DNA from: CAZGKW01 sp964526295
Lineage (GTDB): Bacteria; Planctomycetota; Phycisphaerae; FEN-1346
Length of the DNA: 23,219 nucleotides
Direction: 5' to 3'
Assembly: GCA_964526295.1 (NCBI GenBank)
Contig: CAZGKW010000056.1
Span: forward strand, 1-23,219
Shown here: positions 1-7,344 of the stretch, one piece after another
How positions within the stretch are numbered: position 1 is the first letter of the stretch
Layout: each line of letters begins with the position of its first letter
Program-made: the position numbers and the translations under genes
The notes under the pieces: generated by a model
The model's database searches: none
Told to the model about the DNA's origin: nothing
The model's input: the letters and a program-made list of their open reading frames with translations, nothing else

Positions 1-487
1 ACAAGGGCCGTCGCGCGGTGCCCAGTCGTGGGCACCGCGGTGGGCAAGACTGCCCGCCGCGCTGGAGCAAGGGGCGCTGGGGCAAGGGGCGCTGGAGCAG
101 GGGGCGGCGGAGCAGGGGGCGCTGGAGTCACAAGGGCCGCCGCGCGGTGCCCAGTCGTGGGCACCGCGGTGGGCAAGACTGCCCACCGCGCTGGAGCAAG
201 GGGCGGTGGGGCAGGGGCCGCTGGAGCAAGGGGCGCTGGAGTCACAAGGGCCGTCGCGCGGTGCCCAGTCGTGGGCACCGCGGCGGGCAAGACTGCCCAC
301 CGCGCTACAGCAAGGGGCGCTGGGGCAAGACTGCCCGCCGCGCTGGAGCAAGGGGCGCTGGGGCAAGACTGCCCGCCGCGCTGGAGCAAGGGGCGCTGGA
401 GCAAGGGGCGCTGGAGCAGGGGCCGCCGGGCAAGACTGGGCACCGCGCCAGGGCCGTTGTCGGTTGGCAAGAGTTGACAAAGTAGCC
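1..487. repeat. Left hairpin-repeat array with conserved 37-bp inner end
   Basis: This stretch has no credible gene. It holds alternating palindromes. Type A is GTGCCCAGTCGTGGGCAC at 18-35, 147-164 and 261-278. Type B has a 10-bp stem GCGGYGGGCA closed by an AGAC loop, at 37-60, 166-189 and 280-303; shortened B copies with core GGGCAAGACTGCCC lie at 323-336 and 361-374. Copies are joined by CACAAGGGCCG-type linkers and by 15-bp tandem units (GGAGCAAGGGGCGCT type). At 428-446 an A half and a B half are fused into a non-palindromic chimera, as recombination would leave. The block ends at 451-487 in a sequence that is the near-exact reverse complement of 22551-22587. Open frames cross the array on both strands but only reflect absence of stop codons in GC-rich repeats. 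Confidence 0.9.
451..487 (+). repeat. 37-bp inverted terminal sequence, left copy
   Basis: This is the gene-side boundary of the left array. Its reverse complement matches 22551-22587 at 35 of 37 positions, and similarity stops a base or two beyond. It contains TTGACA at 474-479 pointing toward the gene at 510. There is no -10 box at the right spacing, because the Shine-Dalgarno sequence occupies that place, so it is better read as a conserved repeat end than as a promoter. Confidence 0.8.
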
Positions 488-509
488 TGAAGTCCAGGAG
501 GTCGTTGTC

Positions 510-1766
510 GTGCCTGAAGGGAGACGAACGAGGTCCTGCCGGATCGCGCTGTTGGTGTCGGTGTCGGCGGCGGTGCTGCTGGCCGCCGGGTGCGAGACGG
601 GCTCGACGCGGACCTCGTCGGGCGGGTCGTCGCGTACCACCCCCGCCGGGGCTGCCATCGAGACCGCCCCGCCGCCCGACCCCGGCGAGCCGGGCGGCCT
701 GACCATCCTCCTCATCGAGCACAGCGGCCCGCAGGCCGTGCAGCGGGCCCGGCGGCTCGCCGACGAGCTGGCCCGCAAGGGCCTCCCCGACGTCTTCGTG
801 GTCGAGGGGCACCAGTCGGCGTCGGTCTGCGTCGGCCGGTACGATCACTGGAAGGACCCGGAGGCGAAGCAGATGCTGGCCCGCGTCCGGGCGATCCGGA
901 CCGAGGGCGGTGGCTTCCCGTTCGCGGCGGTGGTGCTGACGCCCGTGCCGGAGCCGACGCCGGCGAACCCCTGGCCCCTCGAGGCCGCCCCCGGCGGTCC
1001 CTACTCGCTGCACGTGGCGAGCTGGGAGGCGTCCGGCCGCAAGCGGAAGGCCCAGGACTATGCCGCCAAGCTCCGGGACCACCATTACCCGGCCTACGTC
1101 TACCACGGTCCGCGGCTCAGCATGGTGACCATCGGGACGTTCGGCGACGAGGTGTTCGAGGACCCCGGCCAGGTGGGCCAGCCGGGCGTCCGGCCGAAGA
1201 TCACCGGGCCGGCTATCCTGGCGCTCCAGAAGAAGTTCCCCAGGATGTTTCTGGAGGGGCAGAAGTCGCCCGTGCCGACGATCCTGGTCCGCATCCCGGG
1301 GCGGGAGCCGGAGTCGGCGGCGGCGGTCGAGACGGGGCCCGACTTCTACCTGACGCTCGTCCGATGGGACCAGGCCCGTCTGCGGGCCCAGGCGTCGGGC
1401 GTGGCCCACTCGACCGAGGAGCTGCCCGTGCTCGTCGCGAGCCTCCTGGGGCAGCTCCTGGGGCACGTCGACCCCGCCGGGCGGACCTCGGTCGGAGTGG
1501 CGGCCGTCGCGCCGCAGAACATGCCCGCGGCCGACCGCAAGGCCGGCCAGCAGGCCGAGGCGACCATCCTCGCCCTGCTCCGGTCACGCACGAAGTGGCC
1601 TGGCATGACGGCCTACGCCCCTGCCGAGACCGCCGAGGTCCTTCGCACGGCGGGCCTGACGTATGCCGACGTCAGCCGGGATCCCACGCGCCTCAAGACC
1701 GTGCCGGAGATCGACATCGTGGTCGGCGGCACGGTGGCCGTCGTCGAGCCGGGCGGCACGCAGTAG
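510..1766 (+). CDS. Lipoprotein with SPOR-like repeats, unknown function
   Basis: A 418-residue predicted lipoprotein. The start is GTG at 510, supported by AGGAGGT at 496-502 seven bases upstream. A short basic N-terminus precedes a hydrophobic stretch (residues 11-26) and a lipobox-like LLAAGC with Cys28. Residues about 68-140 and 165-230 look like two divergent SPOR-type units: a beta strand, an Ala/Arg-rich helix, a G-[YLF]-x-[AD]-[YV]-[VF] strand and a final hydrophobic strand (the second reads PYSLHVASW ... YPAYVYHG ... MVTIGTFG). SPOR domains bind denuded peptidoglycan glycan strands. The C-terminal 140 residues end in a strand pattern (EIDIVVGGTVAVV) reminiscent of CsgG/LpoB-like lipoproteins, which is only a weak resemblance. 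It lies 11 bases upstream of rdgB and is probably co-transcribed with it. Lipoprotein status is well supported; the domain calls are tentative. Confidence 0.8.
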   Translation: MPEGRRTRSCRIALLVSVSAAVLLAAGCETGSTRTSSGGSSRTTPAGAAIETAPPPDPGEPGGLTILLIEHSGPQAVQRARRLADELARKGLPDVFVVEGHQSASVCVGRYDHWKDPEAKQMLARVRAIRTEGGGFPFAAVVLTPVPEPTPANPWPLEAAPGGPYSLHVASWEASGRKRKAQDYAAKLRDHHYPAYVYHGPRLSMVTIGTFGDEVFEDPGQVGQPGVRPKITGPAILALQKKFPRMFLEGQKSPVPTILVRIPGREPESAAAVETGPDFYLTLVRWDQARLRAQASGVAHSTEELPVLVASLLGQLLGHVDPAGRTSVGVAAVAPQNMPAADRKAGQQAEATILALLRSRTKWPGMTAYAPAETAEVLRTAGLTYADVSRDPTRLKTVPEIDIVVGGTVAVVEPGGTQ

Positions 1767-1777
1767 GCGGACGACGC

Positions 1778-2371
1778 ATGGCACGAACGCTCGTCATCGC
1801 GACGCGGAACCGGAAGAAACTCGAGGAGATCGCCGCCATCCTCGAGGGGCTGGACCTCGCCCTGGCGCCCCTGGAGGCCTACGACGTTGGGCCCGTCGCC
1901 GAGACCGGCGAAACGTTCGAGGAGAACGCCCGTCTGAAGGCCCTCGGCTATGCCCGGGCCACCGGCGAGTGGGCCCTGGCGGACGACTCCGGCCTGGAGG
2001 TCGACGCCCTCGATGGTCGGCCGGGCATCTACTCCAGCCGGTGGGGAGGGCGCGAGGGCGACGACCGGCTCAACAACCGCACCCTCCTGGAGGCCCTCCG
2101 GGAGCACACGCCCGAGACGTGGACCGCCCGGTACCGCTGCGTCATGGCCCTGGCCACGCCCGAGCGGGTCCTTTTCACCGCCGAGGGGGCGTGCGAGGGA
2201 CGGATCGTCGCCGAGGCCGCCGGCTCGAACGGTTTCGGCTACGACCCGCACTTCTTCCTGGACGAGTTCGGCAAGACGATGGCCCAGCTTCCCCCCGAGA
2301 CGAAGAACGCCCTCAGCCACCGGTTCGAGGCCCTCCGCGGCATCCGCAAGCGGCTCGAAAAGCTCCTCTGA
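1778..2371 (+). CDS. rdgB: XTP/dITP diphosphatase, RdgB/HAM1 family
   Basis: This 197-residue protein has the usual family length. The family hydrolyses non-canonical purine triphosphates (dITP, XTP) to monophosphate and pyrophosphate in the cytoplasm, keeping inosine and xanthine out of DNA. Visible signatures are the N-terminal strand and phosphate loop (VIATRNRKKLEEI), FEENARLKA, the metal and catalytic segment ADDSGLEVDAL followed by GRPGIYSSRWGG, the substrate-specificity block SNGFGYDPHFF, and the C-terminal SHRFEALR. The ATG at 1778 puts the conserved N-terminal strand immediately after the start; the Shine-Dalgarno sequence is weak (GGCGG). The 11-base gap to the upstream lipoprotein gene suggests a shared transcript. 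Nothing is missing or unusual. Confidence 0.95.
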   Translation: MARTLVIATRNRKKLEEIAAILEGLDLALAPLEAYDVGPVAETGETFEENARLKALGYARATGEWALADDSGLEVDALDGRPGIYSSRWGGREGDDRLNNRTLLEALREHTPETWTARYRCVMALATPERVLFTAEGACEGRIVAEAAGSNGFGYDPHFFLDEFGKTMAQLPPETKNALSHRFEALRGIRKRLEKLL

Positions 2372-2446
2372 CCCCGAAAAGGGGACTGGCAAAGGGGGAC
2401 TGGCTCCTTTTCGCGCCGCATGGAAAAGGTGCCTGTCCGCTTTTCC
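2372..2446. repeat. Short imperfect hairpin repeat, GGTGCCTGTCC family, copy 1
   Basis: Arms GGGGACTGGCTCCTTTTC (about 2395-2412) and GAAAAGGTGCCTGTCC (2423-2438, continuing to 2446) form an imperfect inverted repeat around a short GC-rich loop, preceded by an extra partial GAAAAGGGGACTGGC. A clearly homologous element sits at 13801-13871, between hypC and hypD. It directly follows the rdgB stop codon, so it could also act as a weak transcription barrier. Confidence 0.75.
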
Positions 2447-2496
2447 GGCGTCGACATGCGGCGGAACTCCGCCCCTTGCCGCGGGATTAAGCCTTT

Positions 2497-2516
2497 GGGC
2501 GCAACGGCTTGCGCCC
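2497..2516. other. 8-bp perfect hairpin in the leader before the GH10-like gene
   Basis: GGGCGCAA and TTGCGCCC pair perfectly around a CGGC loop. No T-tract follows on either strand, so this is not a standard intrinsic terminator. It lies in the 235-base gap between rdgB and the GH10-like gene and could be an mRNA leader structure or a fragment of a repeat. Confidence 0.45.
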
Positions 2517-2606
2517 GAAGCATTCTCGCCCGGCCGCGCCTCGTTCCGCTGCGCAGACTGGCATCGGCGGGCGCGACCCGACGGGCCGATCCAAGGGGCC
2601 ACGGAC

Positions 2607-4823
2607 ATGTCGCGCCGCACCGAGACCGGCCGCCGGGGTGTCGCCGCCTGCGCGGCGGCGTGGGCGCTGGCCGTCCTGGCCGCGGCGGTCCTGCCCTCGG
2701 CGGCCCTCGCCCAGGGTCGCGGCGGGTTCCTCCGCCGGTGGGTCGTCGCCGCCCCGTTCGAGACCACCGACCTGGCGGAGCCCGACCTGCCGCCGGAGTT
2801 CGTCCCCTACCCGGGCCTTTTCGCGATGGACCGCGTCTGGCTGCCCGTCCCGGCCGACGACGAAGGCAAGCTCGACTTCCGCGAACTCTATCCCCGCACC
2901 CCCGAAGGCACCGTCCTCGTCCACACGTTTTTCCGCGTCCCCGCCGAGGGCGAGTACGTCCTTCGGGTCGGCAGCGACGACGCCGTCCGCGTCGACGTCG
3001 ACGGGCGGACCGTCCATCGCCACAAGGTCCGCCGGGCCTGGGCCCCCGACCAGGACGAGGTCAAGGTCCGCCTCGACAAGGGCTGGCACCGGCTGCTCGT
3101 CCGGGTGGTCGAATACGGCGGCCAGTGGACCCTGTCGGTCCGCACCGCCGACGGCCGCAACCGTCCCGTCGACCTGGAGCACCAGGACGGCGTGCCGAAC
3201 GAGCTGGCCGACGAGGTCTATCCGGAGGGCCCGGTCACGCTCCAGCAGCGGGCCCGGGTGGCGCTGCACCTGGCGCGGGAGGCAGTCCGCGTCAAGGACC
3301 ACCTGGCCGAGGCCCAGGAGCGGCTCGCCGCCGTCCCCGAGGGATACGTCACCTTTGCCGAGTACGAGGGGGCCCGGCAGCAGGGCCTGGCGTTCTTCGA
3401 CGCCCTGGCCGTCCTGTGGGACGCCATCACCACCGAGCGGATCGACCCGGAGTCCGTGGACCGGGCGGAGAAGTCGGCCCTGGCGGCGGCCGAGGCCCTC
3501 TCGTCCGGCCTCGTGCCCGAGACCCGGAAGCTCGTCTCGGCGATGGGCGAGGTGGGCCGCGTGTGGGAACGGCTCGGCCGGACGACCCTCTCGGCCCGCG
3601 AACTGGCCGAGGCCACCCAGGACATGGCCGAGCTGCTCGTCCGGAGCCGCCGACTCGCCTACCTCGTCGAGGGCGAGCATGTCCTGATGGCCCGCCTCGA
3701 GAACGACATCCGCAACTACCGCCAGGGCGACATCACCGTCCGCGTCCTCGACGCCGAAGGCGGGCCGGTCGCCAATGCCCACGTCGAGATCGTCCAGGCC
3801 CGCCACGAGTTCCCCTTCGGGTGCAACCTGTTCGCCTTCGGCCGGTGGGACGAACGCCGCCAGGACGAGTACGAGAAGCGGTTCGTCCGCCTTTTCAACC
3901 TTGCGACGATCCCGAGCTTCTGGTCGGGCCTGGAGCGTCGCAACGGTCGGCCCGACTACGGCCAGGTCGACCGCGTCCTCGACTGGGCCCGGAGGCACGG
4001 CGTCGAGACGCGGGCCCATCCGCTCCTGTGGGCCGAGACGGTCCCCCGCCGGGTCGACGAGATGAAGCCCGACCAGGCCCGCCGCGCCGTCGAGGAGCAC
4101 GTCCGCCGGACCGTCGAGCGGTACCGCGCGAAGGTCGACTGGTGGGACGTCCTCGTCCTGGGCGATTCGCCCGGCCGGATCGGCCCGGCCGAGATCGCCC
4201 CCGCCGACGCGTTCCGCTGGGCGGCCGACGAGAAGCCCACGGGACGCCTGCTCCTCGACGGCACGGACGCCGAGACGCTCGCCCGCTTCGCACGCGACCT
4301 GCGGGAGGCCAAGGTCCCGATCGACGGGGTGGGCCTGGCGGCCCATCAGCATTCGGGGGCCTGGCCGGTCGAGCTGGTCAGGCGGCGGCTGGACGAGGCG
4401 GCACGGTCGGGCCTGCCGGTCCACGTCTCGGCGGTGACCATCCTGGGCGGCCCCCGCGACGAGGCCCGCCAGGCCGAGGCGGTCCGACGCTTCTACACCG
4501 CCGCCTTCGCCCATCCGAAGGTGGCGAGCCTCTCCTGGTGGGACCTGTCGGACCGGTTCGCGTGGAAGAACGCCCCCGGGGGCCTGGTACGGGAGGACCT
4601 CTCGCCCAAGCTCGCCTACAAGGTGCTCGACCGGCTCCTCGGGGAGCTGTGGCACACCGACGCCGCCGGCCGAAGCGGCGAGGACGGACGCGTCACCGTC
4701 CGGGCGTTCCACGGCCAGTACCGGATCACCGCCCGGGAGGGCCGCCGCCGCAAGACCGTCCGCGTGGACCTCGGCCGCCGCGGCCGACGGGAGGTGGAAG
4801 TCTTCCTCCCCGCGGGGAAGTAG
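2607..4823 (+). CDS. Secreted PA14-like / GH10-like protein, catalytic residues apparently lost
   Basis: A 738-residue protein. A signal peptide (residues 1-36) has an Ala/Leu core and an ALA-Q cleavage site. Residues about 95-185 resemble a PA14/beta-sandwich module (EGEYVLRVGSDDAVRVDVDG ... WHRLLVRV). A helical linker covers 205-365. A small beta module (ITVRVLDAEGGPVANAHVEI) leads into a GH10-type barrel at about 400-690: FPFGCNLFAFG, the conserved His in RAHPLLW (His471), GVGLAAHQH, LSWWDLSDRFAW and LSPKLAYKVLD. GH10 enzymes cleave xylan with two glutamates. Here the acid/base position of WDVVNE reads WDVLVL (Leu518, codon 4158-4160), and the nucleophile position of ITE reads VSA (Ala609, codon 4431-4433). 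The protein therefore probably binds rather than cleaves polysaccharide. Start ATG 2607 is chosen for the signal peptide; the Shine-Dalgarno is weak. The fold assignment is good; loss of activity is inferred by eye. Confidence 0.8.
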   Translation: MSRRTETGRRGVAACAAAWALAVLAAAVLPSAALAQGRGGFLRRWVVAAPFETTDLAEPDLPPEFVPYPGLFAMDRVWLPVPADDEGKLDFRELYPRTPEGTVLVHTFFRVPAEGEYVLRVGSDDAVRVDVDGRTVHRHKVRRAWAPDQDEVKVRLDKGWHRLLVRVVEYGGQWTLSVRTADGRNRPVDLEHQDGVPNELADEVYPEGPVTLQQRARVALHLAREAVRVKDHLAEAQERLAAVPEGYVTFAEYEGARQQGLAFFDALAVLWDAITTERIDPESVDRAEKSALAAAEALSSGLVPETRKLVSAMGEVGRVWERLGRTTLSARELAEATQDMAELLVRSRRLAYLVEGEHVLMARLENDIRNYRQGDITVRVLDAEGGPVANAHVEIVQARHEFPFGCNLFAFGRWDERRQDEYEKRFVRLFNLATIPSFWSGLERRNGRPDYGQVDRVLDWARRHGVETRAHPLLWAETVPRRVDEMKPDQARRAVEEHVRRTVERYRAKVDWWDVLVLGDSPGRIGPAEIAPADAFRWAADEKPTGRLLLDGTDAETLARFARDLREAKVPIDGVGLAAHQHSGAWPVELVRRRLDEAARSGLPVHVSAVTILGGPRDEARQAEAVRRFYTAAFAHPKVASLSWWDLSDRFAWKNAPGGLVREDLSPKLAYKVLDRLLGELWHTDAAGRSGEDGRVTVRAFHGQYRITAREGRRRKTVRVDLGRRGRREVEVFLPAGK

Positions 4824-4955
4824 GACCGCCGGGGGCTGGGGCACGAAAGGACGCAGGCACGAAGGGCGAAGAACGGCCCGTCGGGCCCGCCACGGAAGCT
4901 CCGGGGTACGCGTGGAGTCGCCGTCACGGACGCCGGTCGGCAGCGGGGCGCGCCC

Positions 4956-6248
4956 TCACACGTCCTGCTCCGGGGCGACGAGGTCGGCCCAGGTGCCCCG
5001 GCGGCGGATCAGGCGCACGTCGCTGCCGTCCACCAGGACCTCGGCCGGACGGGGGAACGAGTTGAACTCCGATGCCATCGTCATCCCGTAGGCCCCCGCC
5101 GCGAACACCGCCAGCAGGTCGCCCCGCGCGACGGGCGGCAGCGGCCGGTCCTTGGCGAGAAAGTCCGTCGACTCGCAGATCGGGCCGACCACGTCGACCG
5201 TCTCGGTCCCCTCGCGGGGGGCGTCGACCGGCCGCCCCTGGGGCACGAACCCCTGGCGCGGCTCGACGGGCCAGATCGGATGGTGCGAGCCGTAGAGGGC
5301 CGGCCGGACCAGGTGATGCATTCCCGAATCGCAAAGGATGAACTTCTTCTCGCCGCCCGCCTTGACGTACTGGACCTCGGTGACCAGGATCCCCGCGTTG
5401 CCGGCGATGAACCGGCCCGGCTCCATGATGAACCGAAGGCCCGCCCCCGCCACGAGCGGCACGATCGCTTCGGCGAACGCATCGGCCCCCAGGGCCTCCT
5501 CGGCCCCGTAGTGGGCCGCGAAGCCCCCGCCGATGTCGAACGTCGTGATCTCGTGACCCCTCTCGCGGAGCCGGCCCACGAGGCCCACCGCCTTCGTGAC
5601 GGCCTCGACGTAGGGCCCGACCGCGGTGATCTGGCTTCCGATGTGGATGTGGACGCCGGCGAGGGCGACGTGGCGGGCGGCGTCGGAGGCGGCGAACTCG
5701 CCGAAGACCCGCTCGGCCCGCGCGAGGTCCACGCCGAACTTCGTCTCCTTCTTGCCGGTCGTGATGTAACGATGCGTTTTCGGATCGACGTCGGGGTTGA
5801 CGCGGAGGGCGGCCCGGGCCGGTCGGCCCGTCTCGGCCGCCAGACGGGCCAGGTTCTCCAGCTCCGCCTCGCTCTCGACGGTGAACAGGTGGATGCCCTT
5901 GTCCAAGGCGAAGCGGACCTCGTCGTCGGTCTTCGCGACGCCCGCGAAGCAGCACCTGCCGGGGTCGCCGCCGGCCTCCAGGACGCGGTACAGCTCGCCC
6001 CCCGAGACGAGGTCGAAGCCGCTGCCCATCTCCGAGAGCAGCCGCAGGATGTGGACGTTCGAGCACACCTTCACGGAGTAGCAGATGAGGGGGTCCAGGG
6101 CGGCGAACGCGTCGGCCAGCCGCCGGTAGTGGTCGCGGAACGTCCCGGCGGAGTAGACGTAGAGCGGCGTGCCGTGCTCGGCCGCCAGGTCGGCGACCGG
6201 CACGTCCTCGCACGTGAGCCGCCCGTGGCGATAGTCGAATCGGTCCAT
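4956..6248 (-). CDS. lysA: Diaminopimelate decarboxylase
   Basis: A 430-residue PLP enzyme catalysing meso-diaminopimelate to L-lysine plus CO2, the last step of lysine synthesis. Alanine-racemase-type barrel signatures appear in order: ICYSVK with the PLP lysine (Lys60), SGGELYR, FAGVAKTDDE, VNPDVDPKTHRYITTG, KFGVD, VHIHIGSQI, the phosphate-binding DIGGGF, IMEPGR, then in the C-terminal domain CESTDFLAKDR with the active-site Cys, and GAYGMTMASEFN. After the PLP lysine the sequence is VCSN, where the family usually has AN-N. Length matches the family. The ATG at 6248 has AAAGGA-type Shine-Dalgarno sequence 10-15 bases upstream. It converges with the GH10-like gene and diverges from the ars-like cassette. 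The 132 bases downstream hold no clear terminator. Confidence 0.95.
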   Translation of the reverse strand: MDRFDYRHGRLTCEDVPVADLAAEHGTPLYVYSAGTFRDHYRRLADAFAALDPLICYSVKVCSNVHILRLLSEMGSGFDLVSGGELYRVLEAGGDPGRCCFAGVAKTDDEVRFALDKGIHLFTVESEAELENLARLAAETGRPARAALRVNPDVDPKTHRYITTGKKETKFGVDLARAERVFGEFAASDAARHVALAGVHIHIGSQITAVGPYVEAVTKAVGLVGRLRERGHEITTFDIGGGFAAHYGAEEALGADAFAEAIVPLVAGAGLRFIMEPGRFIAGNAGILVTEVQYVKAGGEKKFILCDSGMHHLVRPALYGSHHPIWPVEPRQGFVPQGRPVDAPREGTETVDVVGPICESTDFLAKDRPLPPVARGDLLAVFAAGAYGMTMASEFNSFPRPAEVLVDGSDVRLIRRRGTWADLVAPEQDV

Positions 6249-6272
6249 GGCCTCGTCCTTTGAACGCGTCTA

Positions 6273-6395
6273 TGGACCGCAGAGACCGCTGAGGGCGCAG
6301 AGAAAAGCTGAGATTATCCGAAAAACAACGAAAAAAGCGATGTCCTTGCCGTCTACTTTTGCCGTTCTCTGCGGCCCCCGTGTCCTCTGCGGTGA
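6273..6395. repeat. Inverted CCGCAGAG-type repeat pair between lysA and the ars-like genes
   Basis: A left arm at 6273-6308 (ACCGCAGAGACCGCTGAG, then GGCGCAGAGAAAA) and a right arm at 6361-6395 (TTCTCTGCGG, CCTCTGCGGTGA) are inverted copies of one element, roughly four-fifths identical by eye. A third, direct copy is at 6778-6815. The roughly 50 bases between the arms are unusually A/T-rich for this DNA and include GATAAT on the minus strand, a possible lysA -10 box without a convincing -35. Confidence 0.7.
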
Positions 6396-6474
6396 GTCAC
6401 AAGGCAGCGCCGGCCCGCTGCGAGCCGGGCAGTCTAGGCCCGTCCAGGTGGAGTGTCAAGCCGCGAAGGAGGGC

Positions 6475-6503
6475 TTGGCAGGGGCGTGACGGCGGGCCAT
6501 AAT
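6475..6503 (+). promoter_or_regulatory. Sigma-70-type promoter for the ars-like cassette
   Basis: TTGGCA at 6475-6480 and CATAAT at 6498-6503 are separated by exactly 17 bases; each differs from consensus at one position. Transcription would begin near 6510, giving a leader of about 24 bases that carries the GGGAG Shine-Dalgarno sequence of the first gene. Confidence 0.65.
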
Positions 6504-6533
6504 GAATGGGATGCCCGAAGGGAGACCGACCGT

Positions 6534-6773
6534 ATGAAGACCGTCAAGGTCCTCGGGCCGGGGTGCCCGAAATGCGAGCGGGTGGCCGAGCATGTCCGTC
6601 AGGCGGCCGAGGCCGCCGGCATCGACTGCCGCGTCGAAAAGGTCACCGGCATGGACGCCATCCTCGAGTTCGGCGTCATGATGACGCCGGGCCTCGTCAT
6701 CGACGGCGAGGTGAAGTCGGTGGGGAAGGTGCCGAGCGCCGAGGCGGTCCGTGCCTGGCTCGCGGGGGCGTGA
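6534..6773 (+). CDS. Small thioredoxin-family protein (TM0996/MTH895-like, ArsE-like)
   Basis: A 79-residue cytoplasmic redox protein with glutaredoxin-like size. The N-terminal strand VKVLGPGCPKC carries the CxxC pair (Cys11, Cys14). The cis-proline region is MMTPGLVIDGEVKSVGKVPS, characteristic of the small redox-active disulfide (Thioredoxin_3) family. It has an AAGGGAG Shine-Dalgarno sequence 10-17 bases before ATG 6534. Its neighbours are an ArsF-like and an ArsG-like gene; in Bacteroides ars operons this trio is called arsE-arsF-arsG. The family call is firm. The ArsE label rests on gene order, and the real partner could be any thiol-disulfide membrane relay. Confidence 0.85.
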   Translation: MKTVKVLGPGCPKCERVAEHVRQAAEAAGIDCRVEKVTGMDAILEFGVMMTPGLVIDGEVKSVGKVPSAEAVRAWLAGA

Positions 6774-6777
6774 CCTG

Positions 6778-6815
6778 GCCGCAAAGATTGCGGAGAGCGC
6801 AGAGAAAGCAAAGCC
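6778..6815 (+). repeat. Third copy of the CCGCAGAG-type repeat
   Basis: GCCGCAAAGATTGCGGAGAG followed by CGCAGAGAAAGC matches the left arm of the 6273-6395 pair in direct orientation. It lies in the 97-base gap between the first and second genes of the ars-like cassette, inside the predicted transcript. Confidence 0.6.
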
Positions 6816-6870
6816 GCAAGGTTCTTAGCAGGCCGCGACGAGAGTTCCGCAGGCCCGAAGGAGCGAACGA

Positions 6871-7344
6871 ATGCGCATACGACTGAAGAGACTGCTCGGC
6901 ACCGCCCTGGTGGCGTTTGCCGCCGTCAGCCTCGCGCACCTCGCCATCGGTGCGCTGCGGGGCGGCGCGGGTGAAGGGGGCGCCGGCGGCGCCGGCCACA
7001 CGGAGCCCGACGGGGTCACCGTCTACTGTTTCCGCGGGGCGCTTCGCTGCCCGACGTGTGTCAAGATCGAGGCCTACACGATCGAGACGGTCGAGGCGGG
7101 CTTCGCCGACGCCCTGGCCGACGGGCGGATGCGCCTCAAGGTCGTCGACCACGAGAGCGAGCCGAACGAGCACTTCGCTGACCGCTACGAGCTGATCACC
7201 AAGTCGGTGGTCGTCTCGCAGTGGCGCGGCGGGCGGGAGGTCCGCTGGCGGAACCTGCCGCAGATCTGGGACCTCGTCGCCGACAAGGACCGCTTCGTGG
7301 CCTACGTCCGTGGCGAGGTCGAGCGGTTCGTGGAAGGCGAGTGA
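6871..7344 (+). CDS. ArsF-like membrane-anchored CxxC protein
   Basis: A 157-residue protein. Residues 7-29 form one hydrophobic segment (signal anchor), then a Gly-rich linker (31-43) and a thioredoxin-like domain beginning VTVYCFRGALRCPTC. Cys60 and Cys63 form a CxxC pair; Cys53 is an additional cysteine. The domain placement implies an extracytoplasmic redox site. The arrangement (single anchor, short linker, F-x-G-x-x-R-C-x-x-C-x-x-I-E core) matches the family annotated as nitrophenyl compound nitroreductase subunit ArsF. ATG 6871 has GAAGGAG at 6857-6863. Its stop overlaps the next gene's start (TGATG), indicating translational coupling. The family match is recognised by eye, and the biochemical role of such proteins is not settled. 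Confidence 0.75.
   Translation: MRIRLKRLLGTALVAFAAVSLAHLAIGALRGGAGEGGAGGAGHTEPDGVTVYCFRGALRCPTCVKIEAYTIETVEAGFADALADGRMRLKVVDHESEPNEHFADRYELITKSVVVSQWRGGREVRWRNLPQIWDLVADKDRFVAYVRGEVERFVEGE

Noticed and set aside
18..485. Open frames of 149-155 codons in the left array
   Set aside because: They are repetitive Arg/Gly/Trp-rich translations of palindromes, open in several frames on both strands, with no Shine-Dalgarno sequence. GC-rich repeats simply lack stop codons.
1..487. CRISPR array
   Set aside because: Units are palindromes of uneven spacing with repeated, not unique, intervening sequence, and no cas gene is present.
480..502. Complete sigma-70 promoter from the left TTGACA for the lipoprotein gene
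   Set aside because: The position of a -10 box at 497-502 is GGAGGT, the Shine-Dalgarno sequence itself.
2487..4844. 785-codon minus-strand frame opposite the GH10-like gene
   Set aside because: It is the antisense shadow of a gene with signal peptide and recognisable domains; no homology or start signal of its own.
6249..6533. Lysine riboswitch upstream of lysA
   Set aside because: The region is only about 285 bases, shared with repeats and a divergent promoter; I see none of the conserved junction elements.
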